A stretch of DNA of 53,245 nucleotides from Bacillota bacterium (GCA_023399095.1 JAEWQS010000151.1:1-53245), one strand, 5' to 3'. Counted from the first letter of the stretch, positions 41,109 through 49,678 are shown. The notes: generated by a model from the letters alone, not told the origin. Made by a program: numbers and translations.

Positions 41109-41831
41109 ATGAAACTTCGTCCGGAAATCAAAGCGCAAGCCAAGGCGGGCTTCATGTCCCAATATGGTGTTTCGGTGGGTGCGTTGCTGCTATTAGTGCT
41201 TATCACATCCACAATATCCGTGATCTACAGCATAATAAACTTCCAGACATTCTTGTGGCATGGGTTCAGCTATTCAAGGTATATCGTTGTGGGCGGGATG
41301 ATGGCTGTCCTTGGCCAGCTGTCCTTTTTAATGGCTATCTTTTTATATCCGCCCGTTATTGTAGGATACGTCTCCTTTGCGCTTCGCATATACCGGGGGG
41401 AGCAGGGCGACATAAGCACTATGTTCCGCATGGGCTTTTTCAACTACTGGCGCAAGGTGGGCGGCATTCTCTGGATGTATCTGTTTACTTTCCTTTGGAC
41501 AATGCTTTTCGTCATCCCCGGTATTGTCAAAGCGATGGCCTATTTTATGACACCGTATATTCTCGCCGACTGCCCCAATGTCACCGCCACCGATGCGTTA
41601 AAGCTTTCCATGCGCATGACATACGGCTACAAGGGAGAAATATTCGTGATGTGCTTAAGCTTTCTTGGATGGGCCATATTATCCGGCTTAACTTTCGGTA
41701 TTCTTGGCATACTCTATGCTGGCCCCTATATGGGAACCAGTTTTGCGGGGCTTTACGACGAACTCAAGCGCAACGCGCTGGAGAAAGGCGTCGTGCGTCC
41801 CGAAGAGCTCGGGATAATCGCAACTATCTAA
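41109..41831 (+). CDS. DUF975 family membrane protein
   Basis: A 240-residue integral membrane protein with about five TM helices. MKLRPEIKAQAKAGFMSQYG at the start and the motif LFVIPGIVKAMAYFMTPYILADCPNVTATDALKLSMRMTYGYK are the marks of DUF975, common in Clostridia. The ATG at 41109 has GGAGG eight bases upstream; the frame opens earlier but has no such site. Function unknown. A terminator follows. Confidence 0.88.
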   Translation: MKLRPEIKAQAKAGFMSQYGVSVGALLLLVLITSTISVIYSIINFQTFLWHGFSYSRYIVVGGMMAVLGQLSFLMAIFLYPPVIVGYVSFALRIYRGEQGDISTMFRMGFFNYWRKVGGILWMYLFTFLWTMLFVIPGIVKAMAYFMTPYILADCPNVTATDALKLSMRMTYGYKGEIFVMCLSFLGWAILSGLTFGILGILYAGPYMGTSFAGLYDELKRNALEKGVVRPEELGIIATI

Positions 41832-41843
41832 CTGTCAATTTGC

Positions 41844-41877
41844 AAGGGCGAGCTCATTTGGCCGCCCTTTCGTTTTC
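41844..41877 (+). terminator. rho-independent terminator of the DUF975 gene
   Basis: AAGGGCG (41844-41850) and CGCCCTT (41863-41869) form the stem, followed by a T-rich tract TTCGTTTTC. It begins 13 bp after the stop. Confidence 0.82.
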
Positions 41878-41916
41878 ATTTACCCCGTGTTGCCGCACAC
41901 AAAAAGGAACCGAATT

Positions 41917-42330
41917 TTATTGTTCCAAGTTCAACGCGCTTGCCAATGCATTATCAACAGCTTTTTTGATAACCTTGCTCGAATTGGTCGCGCCGGATAT
42001 CTCATCCACATCCACCTTTTGCTGCTCCACAATGTCATTTTCAATGCCTTCTGCGTTTTCTCCGCGCTCGTTGCGATGCTCTAGCAGATCAATGTGGGCT
42101 ACGGCACCGTTTTCAACAGTCACCTCAACCTTTGCATATATAAAGCCCACATCGCATGTGCCAATGTACGACCCGTCCGGGACAGCGGATATATTCACAT
42201 TCGAATATGTCATATTAGCTATGGCAGCCTTGTAGACATTCAGTTGGATAAGATATACCCCACCGACAATGGCTCCCAGAATGATGGCAATCTCAGCAAT
42301 CACTATAATAATCCTTGTTCTTTTTGTCAT
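41917..42330 (-). CDS. membrane-anchored FMN-binding domain protein
   Basis: A 137-residue protein with an N-terminal TM anchor (about 7-30) and an extracytosolic FMN_bind domain. DEISGATNSS at 109-118 contains the flavinylation motif, with Thr115 the likely covalent FMN attachment residue. Such proteins carry electrons outside the membrane, as in RnfG, NqrC or flavin-based extracellular electron transfer. No ApbE flavin transferase or Rnf gene is in the window. AAGGAG precedes the ATG. It may be controlled by the TetR-family gene 91 bp upstream on the same strand. Confidence 0.88.
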   Translation of the reverse strand: MTKRTRIIIVIAEIAIILGAIVGGVYLIQLNVYKAAIANMTYSNVNISAVPDGSYIGTCDVGFIYAKVEVTVENGAVAHIDLLEHRNERGENAEGIENDIVEQQKVDVDEISGATNSSKVIKKAVDNALASALNLEQ

Positions 42331-42421
42331 TACATCAATCTCCTTTTTCTGTTAATTCACAGGTCATCGCTACATGATGCACTTTATTTTATTTTTTTAT
42401 GCCGCTTTTCCAGCAGAGCAT

Positions 42422-43069
42422 TTATCCTTTATCACTAATTCCTTCCTTCATTATGGCGCGAATCAGGGTGCGAAAAGCAAAATCCAGAAAGGCATCATTG
42501 TCCATCTCCATTCTTAATCGGATATATTCCTCTTTGTTTTTTGCCATGCGAATCACGCTGGAAAACGTCATCCAAAATAGAAACCCTGTCGGCAAACCAG
42601 GCGTATCTTCTCTGAAATATCCCTGTTCTATACCGTTTTTTATGATCATGCCAATAAGGTCATTGTTTTGTTCGCCTGTAATGTACACCTCATTCAAAAC
42701 CGGATTGCGCTGGCGACTTTCCAAGTCCGCCGCAATGGTTTCGGTGAGGCTGTCAAAGTAGAACGGAAACTCGTGGCTGAACCTTACCAGTTCTCCGCAT
42801 ATCGCTTTGAATTGCTGCAAGGCGTTGTATGAGGAAGCCATACCCTCTTTTATTCTTTGCTGAAGCATTTTTGTGGCCTTCAGAACGATAAAGTGCATGA
42901 TTTCATCCTTGCTATTGAAGTAAACATAAAGCGTAGCTTTGCTGTAGTCCGCTTTGCGAGCAATATCATCCATTGTCGTTTTTTCAAAACCGTTGCTTTG
43001 AAAAAGCCGGTCAGCCGCGCCGGAAATCTTATCCTTATGAAATTGCTGCAAAGCTTCCTTACTTGCCAC
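42422..43069 (-). CDS. TetR-family transcriptional regulator
   Basis: A 215-residue protein with the TetR helix-turn-helix TTMDDIARKADYSKATLYVYFNSKDEIMHFIVLKA at about 31-65 and a helical effector domain. The start is GTG, nine bases after GAGG. It has a consensus promoter and lies directly upstream of the FMN-binding gene on the same strand, which is the most likely target or partner. Effector unknown. Confidence 0.9.
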   Translation of the reverse strand: MASKEALQQFHKDKISGAADRLFQSNGFEKTTMDDIARKADYSKATLYVYFNSKDEIMHFIVLKATKMLQQRIKEGMASSYNALQQFKAICGELVRFSHEFPFYFDSLTETIAADLESRQRNPVLNEVYITGEQNNDLIGMIIKNGIEQGYFREDTPGLPTGFLFWMTFSSVIRMAKNKEEYIRLRMEMDNDAFLDFAFRTLIRAIMKEGISDKG

Positions 43070-43114
43070 AATTATATACCTCTAGTTTAGTTATTGAACT
43101 GTTAGTTTATTTTA

Positions 43115-43143
43115 ATAATACGACTCTCCTCCGTCCATGTCAA
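43115..43143 (-). promoter_or_regulatory. consensus promoter of the second TetR gene
   Basis: On the minus strand TTGACA (43143-43138) and TATTAT (43120-43115) are 17 bp apart. Downstream, TTAGTT occurs twice within about 25 bp before the start codon, which may be part of an operator. Confidence 0.8.
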
Positions 43144-43171
43144 GACTCATGACAAAGTGCTTTTTTGCTCA

Positions 43172-43202
43172 CAAAAAAAGACACCCAAAACTGGCGTGTC
43201 TT
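43172..43202 (-). terminator. rho-independent terminator of the OsmC gene
   Basis: On the minus strand AAGACAC and GTGTCTT form the stem, followed by a run of T. It starts 18 bp after the OsmC stop. Confidence 0.85.
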
Positions 43203-43219
43203 CTTAAGTGGATGTTGCT

Positions 43220-43645
43220 TTATGAATCGAAAATCTGATACGTCGTCGTTATCTTCACATTGCCCTTGATCATCGCCATCACGGGGCATATCTTTTCTTC
43301 TGCGGATGCGAGTATCTTTTGCATCGTCTCGTCGTCCATGTTCGAAGATACCATACGGGCATTGAGTGCAATCGTATCAAAGCACAACGGGTGCTGCTCC
43401 CTTCGCGTGCCCGTCGCACCGATGGACAACTGCTTGACCTCTTTGTTCATCGATTTGGCAAGAAACGTAGTCGTTCCGCCAAGGCACGAAGCGAGGCTTA
43501 TCAAAAACAGCTGAAGCGGCATGAATCCCTGATCGTCGCCATGCGGCGGTATATAGTCAGTCATCACGGTACGCCCGCCGGATTCGCCCTCAAACATCAT
43601 CCTTCCGTTTTTAAGTTCTACAGAAGCCTCCAAAACATGACTCAT
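43220..43645 (-). CDS. OsmC/Ohr-family peroxiredoxin-like protein
   Basis: A 141-residue protein. The two redox cysteines of the family are present: Cys54 in LISLASCLGGTT and Cys120 in AEEKICPVMAMIKG. The fold reduces organic hydroperoxides with thiol partners. The first cysteine sits at the head of the central helix, as expected. AAAGGAG precedes the ATG. It follows the sortase gene by 30 bp on the same strand and ends at a terminator. Confidence 0.9.
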   Translation of the reverse strand: MSHVLEASVELKNGRMMFEGESGGRTVMTDYIPPHGDDQGFMPLQLFLISLASCLGGTTTFLAKSMNKEVKQLSIGATGTRREQHPLCFDTIALNARMVSSNMDDETMQKILASAEEKICPVMAMIKGNVKITTTYQIFDS

Positions 43646-43675
43646 AAATTTATCTCCTTTGCGCTTACGCGCTTA

Positions 43676-44287
43676 TTAATCATTTCCTTTCAACGAACAG
43701 CGCACGAGCAGCCGCCGATTGCCGTGGCTTGTGCACGTCATCAGCGTTAAAATGTGGTCGCCCTCGTATTCATCCAGCGCCTGCACATCGTCCGGCTTGA
43801 TCTCCTGCTTATTATAAACCGTATAATGGTACGCATTTCCGTCCGTCATACTCATTGTGACGCTATCACCTATATCAAGCTCACTAAGCCGCCCAAAATG
43901 CGCGCCGCTTGCAAAGTTATGCCCTGTAATCACGAGATTTCCCGTCTCGTCCGGCATCGGCCCCTGATAATAGCAGACCGACACCTTTAGCGCTTTGTCA
44001 TCTGTAAAAGCGATAACAGGCAGCTCTTGTTCAATCTTTGAAATTTCCAGCTTGCCGATCACCTGATACCCGTCAATCGTAATGGGCGACGGTGCCGATG
44101 CCGGTGCTGTTGCTGTTGTGTCCACGGGATCAGCCCCCAGTGCAGATGGCTCCATTTCTTCAACAGCTTGGTCATAGGCTTCCATGAGTGTCTTGGCATT
44201 GCTTGCCGCCACCACGCCCTCATCGAACAGACAAACCGCGACCACAACCGCCGCAATCAAAAGAGCACCCGATAACAGCAGCAGCAC
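43676..44287 (-). CDS. sortase-family transpeptidase
   Basis: About 203 residues: an N-terminal TM helix (about 3-20), a Thr/Ala/Pro-rich linker (about 45-70) and a sortase beta-barrel. Catalytic residues are His123 (ITGHNF), Cys185 (TLMTCTS) and Arg192. The only in-frame start is GTG at 44287 and it has no ribosome-binding site. An ATG at 44309 lies in another frame and would join this frame after a one-base change in the A7 run that follows it. No LPXTG-type substrate gene is seen in the window, so it may be a housekeeping or orphan sortase. Confidence 0.85.
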   Translation of the reverse strand: MLLLLSGALLIAAVVVAVCLFDEGVVAASNAKTLMEAYDQAVEEMEPSALGADPVDTTATAPASAPSPITIDGYQVIGKLEISKIEQELPVIAFTDDKALKVSVCYYQGPMPDETGNLVITGHNFASGAHFGRLSELDIGDSVTMSMTDGNAYHYTVYNKQEIKPDDVQALDEYEGDHILTLMTCTSHGNRRLLVRCSLKGND

Positions 44288-44381
44288 GCGCGACGCTTTT
44301 TTTGTCCATACCGCTTTTAAAAGCCGCTAAAGATTCCAAAATTCTTTTTCAACTTATCTTTCATCTTTTAAGCTATTCGCT

Positions 44382-45398
44382 TTATCCTTTCAGTCCCGCA
44401 TCCTCAAAATTCTTCGGATCTATAGTCCTCTTTTTGTTTTCAATCTCTTTGATCATATCCACTATGCGTGAATTGACCGGTGTCTTCACTCCCAGCTCCG
44501 CGCCTTTTTTGGCGATGTAGCCGTTATAATAATCGACCTCCGTCGGTTTACCGCGCTGCAGCGACTGTAAACTCGACGATTTCAGACGGCGGTATTTAAA
44601 ACCAATAATGCGGATCATTGCGTGCCGCCTTAAATCAGACAGCGCGCCTTCTCCCTTTATGAGGCTGTAGTAGTCAAGCTTGCCGCCATAGGGCTCAATA
44701 GAAAGCTTCATCACGTTGGCTACCGCCACTGCTTCTCTGATAATAGAGATGAAAATCTGCCTTGCGCGCTTGAACGTCATTATCTCACCCAAATACAACC
44801 CGCTCAATACGCCGAGCGACGTGATGCAAGAGTTGACGATCATCTTTGAATAAAGGTCGGCAATAATGTTACCCGAAATGCGCGTTTCCATCATGTGACC
44901 CAGCACCTCTTTTAAACCTGAGATATCCCTGCCCGGCAGCTGCCCGCCGATCACAAAATCGCCCTCGGATGTCATGTTGAGCGTGCCATCAGGCAGCATC
45001 GTCGAACCCCAGCCAATCACACACCCCACAGATCGCTCTGCTCCCACGATCTCGCCGAGCGCTTCCACGCATATGCCGTTCTGCATAGACACCACAACGG
45101 AATTCTCTTTTAGGAAAGGCAGCACACGCCGCGCGACGTCGGGCATATCGTACGCCTTGGTGACAATCATCACAATATCCTTTTTGCCCGACAGCTGCTC
45201 TACCTCGGCCACGGCCTTGAGCTTGATATATTGATCACCGCGCACACCAATAATGTGCAGCCCCTTGTTTATCGCTTGGTCGGCTTTATCCTGATATTTA
45301 ACGACCAATTCCACATCATAGCCTGCCTTGCTCAAATACGCCGCCGTGATGCCGCCAATCGCACCCCCGCCGATTACAGCGATCGTTTCATTCGTCAT
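44382..45398 (-). CDS. 2-dehydropantoate 2-reductase family protein
   Basis: A 338-residue NADPH-dependent ketopantoate reductase-type enzyme. IAVIGGGAIGGITAAYL is the dinucleotide-binding motif, KAYDMPDVARRVLPFL the family Lys-containing segment, and the C-terminal ApbA domain includes NSCITSLGVLSGL and RGKPTEVDYYNGYI with the conserved Lys, Glu and Asn. It could make pantoate for coenzyme A, but no panB or panC is nearby and paralogues with other substrates are common, so no gene symbol is given. GGGGAGG precedes the ATG. Confidence 0.88.
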   Translation of the reverse strand: MTNETIAVIGGGAIGGITAAYLSKAGYDVELVVKYQDKADQAINKGLHIIGVRGDQYIKLKAVAEVEQLSGKKDIVMIVTKAYDMPDVARRVLPFLKENSVVVSMQNGICVEALGEIVGAERSVGCVIGWGSTMLPDGTLNMTSEGDFVIGGQLPGRDISGLKEVLGHMMETRISGNIIADLYSKMIVNSCITSLGVLSGLYLGEIMTFKRARQIFISIIREAVAVANVMKLSIEPYGGKLDYYSLIKGEGALSDLRRHAMIRIIGFKYRRLKSSSLQSLQRGKPTEVDYYNGYIAKKGAELGVKTPVNSRIVDMIKEIENKKRTIDPKNFEDAGLKG

Positions 45399-45531
45399 TG
45401 CTGCCCCTCCCCTAAACTCACATCATCATTGATAGATTCACAAACCATATCGCATTATACCACGATAAGGCGCTGTAGCCAGCATATTTTAAACCAAAAT
45501 GCCCCTGCTAAAAAGCCTTCAAATGGTCGTC

Positions 45532-47190
45532 TTATACGTTGTGCGGCCATTTTCCTATGTTATCAAAATTCTCCGCCAATTGCTGCGCTTGAGTGATGAT
45601 GCACTCATCAAAGCCCATGAAATCAAGCAATCGGATGGCGTTGCGCGTTCTGGTCGGCCCGGTCTGTATCTTGTAGTTAAACACAATGCCCTCATCCGTC
45701 ACAGTCTCGGTGAAATGATAGTTATCATACATATCTGCAAGCATGCGTGTGAGCTCCACGTCGTGTGTGGCCGCCGCGCAAAGGCAGTTTTGCCCGTGCA
45801 GAAAACTAAGCGTCGCGGCAGAGGCCGCAATACGCTCAGCGGTGTTGGTGCCCTTAAGTATCTCGTCGATAAAGCAAAGACAAAAAACCTCAGACAGCTT
45901 GTCCAGAATGCGCCGAAGCGATTTGATCTCGGTTATAAAATAGCTTTCACCCGCTGTGACATCGTCGCGCACCGCCATGGATGTCATCACGAGCGCGGGA
46001 CGCATGGCAAACCTTCTCGCCAAGCACATATTCACCGTCTGCGCGAGTATCGCGCTCACCGCCACCGCCTTGATGAACGTGGATTTGCCCGACGCGTTGG
46101 AGCCCGAAATCAGGCATCCGCGCCCCATCACAAACGAATTCTCCACCGGCTTTTCGATCAGCGGATGATAGACACCGTCCATCTCGATCCGGCTCTCAGT
46201 GATGAATGTTGGCTGGCAATAATAAGGCAGGCTCTTTTGATATGACAGCACCGCGATAAGCGCGTCCAGCTCGCCCACACTGCGGTACAACCGGCGAAAA
46301 GCTTCCGTGTTTTCATCCAGCACTTTGATCACTCGGTTATAGTTGCGAATATTGGTAAAGAATATGACGCGAATGTACTCAAACAGAGCATCAAGTTCGG
46401 ACACCTTTTCTTTTGTCATCCCTGAGAGCATTCCGCCCAGGTCTTTGAACAGCTCGTGCCCTTCCGCAATGTCGCGTCCCAACGAAAGCGCATCCAACGC
46501 ATGCGTGTCAGCTATTTTGCCCGCAGCCCATAGCAGCGCGGAAAGCTGCTTGACGCCATCCAGTTCCGTCTCTATATTTCTGAACCTGCGGTAATAGATC
46601 ACACCGTTGGTAATTACCGATACGGCAAGCAGTATCGCCCCGGCATATGCGTTCAGAAAAATAATGCCGATGAACAACAACGGCAGCACCGCAAGCACGT
46701 TATAAAGCCACGGTCTTTTTATGCGCTTTTCGGACACTTCATAGACAAGCGGCGCAAGGGCATGGTGAGACGGCCGTCTCATCTTGGCTAAGATGATCTG
46801 CAGCTTGAGCCGGAGGCTTGGGTCAAACTCCAACATGCGAATCAGCCTTTCGTGCTGCTGCAATGTCCCGGTGTCAAAGCGCGGCTCGTGCAGCATCGCG
46901 TAAAGCTGCGCCGCGCCCACAGAAGACTGGCACACATCTATTTGCTGAAATATTTTGTCCATGTCGAGATCGTTCCATGTCATGTCGTCGATATGGTGCT
47001 TGGGTGCGTCATGCGTCCGTCGCTTTTTCCAATACACCGCTATCTGAGATATTTCATCGATTGGCTCGGGTCGCTTTCCAAACTGCGCCGCTATGCGTTC
47101 GCTCAGCTTTTTCTCGCCACGTATATGCGACACGATAATACCGATAATCAACACCACCCCAAGCGCAGCAACCAACCAACCTTTATCCAT
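45532..47190 (-). CDS. membrane-anchored MutS-like ATPase
   Basis: A 552-residue protein with an N-terminal TM helix (about 5-22), a pair of TM helices near 160-198, a helical lever/core region, and a C-terminal MutS ATPase domain. Walker A is GSNASGKST (363-371), the AGESYF signature is 413-418, Walker B ends CFIDE (Asp442-Glu443) with GTNTAER after it, and ATHD carries His476. It lacks the mismatch-binding and connector domains of MutS, and the Smr domain of MutS2. The role of such membrane MutS relatives is unknown. AAGGG precedes the ATG. Confidence 0.85.
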   Translation of the reverse strand: MDKGWLVAALGVVLIIGIIVSHIRGEKKLSERIAAQFGKRPEPIDEISQIAVYWKKRRTHDAPKHHIDDMTWNDLDMDKIFQQIDVCQSSVGAAQLYAMLHEPRFDTGTLQQHERLIRMLEFDPSLRLKLQIILAKMRRPSHHALAPLVYEVSEKRIKRPWLYNVLAVLPLLFIGIIFLNAYAGAILLAVSVITNGVIYYRRFRNIETELDGVKQLSALLWAAGKIADTHALDALSLGRDIAEGHELFKDLGGMLSGMTKEKVSELDALFEYIRVIFFTNIRNYNRVIKVLDENTEAFRRLYRSVGELDALIAVLSYQKSLPYYCQPTFITESRIEMDGVYHPLIEKPVENSFVMGRGCLISGSNASGKSTFIKAVAVSAILAQTVNMCLARRFAMRPALVMTSMAVRDDVTAGESYFITEIKSLRRILDKLSEVFCLCFIDEILKGTNTAERIAASAATLSFLHGQNCLCAAATHDVELTRMLADMYDNYHFTETVTDEGIVFNYKIQTGPTRTRNAIRLLDFMGFDECIITQAQQLAENFDNIGKWPHNV

Positions 47191-47294
47191 TTTATTTCCC
47201 TTACTTATCCAATAATTCCATTGTTATTATAGCGTCACCGGCGTTCTCCCGCAAGCCGTCTATTGCCGGCACTGCTATCCTAGTGTTTTTCGGC

Positions 47295-47326
47295 AAGCAA
47301 AAACGGACACCGTCGGGCGTCCGTTT
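47295..47326 (-). terminator. rho-independent terminator
   Basis: On the minus strand AAACGGAC and GTCCGTTT form an 8-bp stem with a 10-base loop, followed by TTGCTTG. It is about 195 bp after the rubrerythrin stop and before the MutS-like gene. Confidence 0.7.
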
Positions 47327-47450
47327 CAAGCTGTCAAATAGGGTCATATTTCGATGCGACCGACGACATTTTCCCATTCTTCGCAGGCTCGCCTTAACAT
47401 GCTTTCCACTCCGTAGTGAGCTTGTCGATGTATCCTCGCAGGCTTGCCCT

Positions 47451-47478
47451 GTCATGCTGAGCTTGTCGAAGCATCCCA
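47451..47478. repeat. dispersed TCATGCTGAGCTTGTCGAA-type repeat
   Basis: An imperfect palindrome with ATGCT/AGCAT arms, repeated at about 49037, 49081 and 49124, and as diverged forms at 31176, 33690, 33952 and 50086. Confidence 0.85.
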
Positions 47479-47520
47479 TGGTAAGCGCCGAAAAGCGACT
47501 TTAAGTATGAACCATGCGCA

Positions 47521-48015
47521 TTAATATTCGATAAACTTGCTGCCCGGCACACCGCAGATGGGGCAGTTCTGGGGCCTTGTCTTTTCGATGTTGCCGCAGA
47601 CCGGACACAGGTAATAAAATACCTCTTCCGTATCGTCCATGGTCTCAAGCGCCTCGGCATAAAGCCTTGCATGCACTTCCTCGGCCTTCATCGCAAACGT
47701 GAAGGTGCGCACAGCGGCCTTGTTGCCTTCGGCCTCGGCGGTTTTGACGAAATCAGGATACATATCCTTATACTCGTGCGTCTCTCCGGCCACCGCGTCT
47801 TTAAGGTTCGCGGCGGTTTCGCCGATCTTTCCGGCAACTTCAAAGTGCTTCAGCGCATGCAGTGTTTCCGCGTCCGATGCCGCACGGAACAACTTCGCAG
47901 CGTTCATCTTGCCCTCTTTCTCGGCTTGCTTGGCATACGCCGTATATTTCCTGTTCGCTTGAGATTCTCCCGCAAAGGCATCCATCAGATTACCCATTGT
48001 CTTGTTCTCGCTCAT
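47521..48015 (-). CDS. rubrerythrin
   Basis: A 164-residue protein: a four-helix ferritin-like diiron domain (AFAGESQANRKY, DAETLHALKH, AGETHEYKDMYP, AMKAEEVHARLY, giving the Glu and His ligands) and a C-terminal rubredoxin-like Fe(Cys)4 domain (CPVCGN and CPICG near 137-155). It reduces hydrogen peroxide in anaerobes with electrons from NADH via a rubredoxin reductase. Short class, typical of Clostridia. AGAGGA precedes the ATG. Confidence 0.95.
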   Translation of the reverse strand: MSENKTMGNLMDAFAGESQANRKYTAYAKQAEKEGKMNAAKLFRAASDAETLHALKHFEVAGKIGETAANLKDAVAGETHEYKDMYPDFVKTAEAEGNKAAVRTFTFAMKAEEVHARLYAEALETMDDTEEVFYYLCPVCGNIEKTRPQNCPICGVPGSKFIEY

Positions 48016-48134
48016 GACATAATCCTCTCTTTTCTTTAATTCTGATTACCTCTATATTCTTCGTCTCTCTGGCCTAACCCTGCCTTTTCATAGAGTGTTC
48101 ACAAATCACACAAATATATCCCCCAAAGCATTTT

Positions 48135-48377
48135 TTATTCGTCTTCAAATAGGGATTCGTTCATGATATCGTAGTCGAGCAGTTCTGCCACGGTCATATC
48201 AAGCCCCACTGCAATGCGGTGCAGCGTGCGCAGTGTGGGGTTCTTCGTATTTCCCTTGGCGATGTTCTCAAGTGTGGACTGGGTGAGTCCCGAAAGAGAC
48301 GCGAGTTTATTGAGTGTGAGATTCCTGTCACTGATGATTTGCGAAATGCGTGTTGCCACGGCTTCTGCATATGTCAT
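48135..48377 (-). CDS. XRE-family regulator (module 1)
   Basis: The reading frame opens at 48455, but the ATG at 48377 follows GGAGG by 11 bases and begins the conserved part, giving 80 residues. The helix-turn-helix is LTLNKLASLSGLTQSTLENIAKG. It is a close paralogue of the XRE protein at 49436-49678: both share QST, KNP and GLDMT in the same places and an acidic tail. It is divergent from the small Spo0E-like gene at 48531, with operator-like repeats between them, so it likely controls that gene. Confidence 0.85.
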   Translation of the reverse strand: MTYAEAVATRISQIISDRNLTLNKLASLSGLTQSTLENIAKGNTKNPTLRTLHRIAVGLDMTVAELLDYDIMNESLFEDE

Positions 48378-48461
48378 GCTGTCATTTTCCTCCAACCACC
48401 TGATGTCTTTAATGCGTATACAGTGTATCAAAGTCTGCATTTTATCATTACCCATTTACGG

Positions 48462-48517
48462 TTGACAATTGGTAAATTACGTTATATATTAGTATCCATG
48501 TGTATCATTACCAATTG
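48462..48517 (+). promoter_or_regulatory. promoter and operator repeats of module 1
   Basis: TTGACA at 48462-48467 and TATATT at 48485-48490 are spaced by 17 bp and drive the Spo0E-like gene. CAATTGGTAA (48466-48475) and TTACCAATTG (48508-48517) are 10-bp inverted arms that flank the -10. A further CATTACCCATT sits at about 48447-48457. They probably bind the divergent XRE protein. Confidence 0.75.
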
Positions 48518-48530
48518 GGTTGGAGGGCAA

Positions 48531-48704
48531 ATGGAGGGAGATTTTCGACACAGCATTCAGTTTGAACGCGAAAAGCTCAATCATATGGTAGATGAGACGC
48601 TCAGTCGTCGCATCCCCATTTCGAAAAACAAGGACATACAAAAGCAAAGCCGTTTTTTGGAGCAGTTGATCGAGCAGGCAAACCAGGCAAAAAAGAAAGA
48701 GTAA
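48531..48704 (+). CDS. small Spo0E-like protein (module 1)
   Basis: A 57-residue protein starting at the ATG after GGAGGG. Two predicted helices with REKLNHMVDETL and IQKQSRFLEQLIEQ match the helical-hairpin pattern of Spo0E-like aspartyl-phosphate phosphatases, which remove phosphate from Spo0A. The usual SQELD motif reads SRFLE, so the key Asp is replaced by Glu and activity is uncertain. A paralogue lies at 49807-49989. The gene is divergent from a paralogous XRE gene in both cases. Confidence 0.6.
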   Translation: MEGDFRHSIQFEREKLNHMVDETLSRRIPISKNKDIQKQSRFLEQLIEQANQAKKKE

Positions 48705-49223
48705 AGCGTTCCTCAAGACAATTAAATATCTTGTGTAAAATCAATAATCAAAACAAAGTTTTATAAAAACTATCATATCACTTTTTCCATGACAATACTG
48801 GAGATGTTCAATTCACCGTTTCTTTCTTTACAACAGAAGAAACCGTTCATTTATTATACAGTAAAAAGTGTAAACAGTACACGAAAGGGTAAACTGTTCT
48901 GCATAGATTTGCAGAAAACCTGTAGGGAACGGTCTCGACCGTTCCGCGAGTTCTAAGAAGGGTCAAGACCCTTCCCTACATTGCCTGTTCCCCGAATGGA
49001 GTATGTCGTTCCACATCATGGTTCGCCACCCTTTATATCATACTGAGCTTGCCGAAGCATCTCGTGGCCTATACCCTTTATGTCATGCTGAGCTTGTCGA
49101 AGCATCTCATGGTTTACACCCTTTGTCATGCTGAGCTTGTCGAAGTATCCCATTGTTAACGCTCTTATCGTGATGTTCTATGCAAGACCGTTCCGTGCGA
49201 TTGCCCTCAATTATGACAACCTT
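48705..49223. repeat. intergenic region with clustered dispersed repeats
   Basis: About 520 bp with no gene. The palindrome GGAACGGTCTCGACCGTTCC is at 48926-48945, with a diverged inverted copy at 48957-48976. Three copies of the TCATGCTGAGCTTGTCGAA type follow at about 49037-49066, 49081-49110 and 49124-49153. The first 150 bp are A+T-rich without clear structure. Confidence 0.85.
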
Positions 49224-49439
49224 CTACTTCTTCGCCACATCATCCGTCAACCCCAAAAGGTAATCGACCGATACGCCGTGAAACTTCGACAGTTTGACGA
49301 GAACCTCAGTGGGGATATCAAGATCGCCACGCTCATAGTTGCTGTAAACGCGCTGGCTACAACTTAAGTACGCCGCAATGTCCTTTTGCCGCAAATCCTT
49401 GTCTTCCCTCAATTCCCTGATGCGCTTGTACCGATTCAT
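49224..49439 (-). CDS. XRE-family regulator, second gene of module 2
   Basis: A 71-residue classical Cro/C1-type helix-turn-helix: RIRELREDKDLRQKDIAAYLSCSQRVYSNYERGDLDIPTEVLVKLSKFHGVSVDYLLGLTD. It is unlike the other two XRE proteins here and closer to phage-type repressors. It overlaps the upstream XRE gene by 4 bp (ATGA), so the two form an operon. Function unknown, but the acidic helix end suits DNA binding as a dimer. Confidence 0.88.
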   Translation of the reverse strand: MNRYKRIRELREDKDLRQKDIAAYLSCSQRVYSNYERGDLDIPTEVLVKLSKFHGVSVDYLLGLTDDVAKK

Positions 49440-49678
49440 TTGATCTCTTGGTCTAAATTTAGAAACATATCTGAATCAAAAAAAAACTTAAGCGTCATAT
49501 CCAACCCATCACACAGCTTTTTTATTGTCACAATGCCTGGATTCTTACTCTCATCATTCAATATGCTTTTTATTGTCGATTGTGGCACCGCCGCCATATA
49601 ACTGAGCGCATTGGGCGTAATACCGCGCTGTTCACACAACTCCCTTATCCGTAATGCAACTGTCTGGCTTGTACTCAT
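49436..49678 (-). CDS. XRE-family regulator, first gene of module 2
   Basis: An 80-residue protein from the ATG at 49678, preceded by GGAGGTGGGT; the frame opens at a TTG 12 bases earlier that overlaps the ribosome-binding site. The helix-turn-helix is ITPNALSYMAAVPQSTIKSILND. It is a paralogue of the XRE protein at 48135 and, like it, faces a small Spo0E-like gene. The tail DMTLKFFFDSDMFLNLDQEIK is acidic and hydrophobic. Confidence 0.87.
   Translation of the reverse strand: MSTSQTVALRIRELCEQRGITPNALSYMAAVPQSTIKSILNDESKNPGIVTIKKLCDGLDMTLKFFFDSDMFLNLDQEIK

Larger units (their letters stand above)
47191..47520. other. intergenic region after the rubrerythrin gene
   Basis: About 330 bp without a gene. 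It holds a terminator (47295-47326), a copy of the GTCATGCTGAGCTTGTCGAA-type repeat at 47451-47478 and a decayed copy around 47405-47435. The end nearest 47191 is A+T-rich and probably contains the promoter of the MutS-like gene, though I cannot fix it. Confidence 0.65.
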
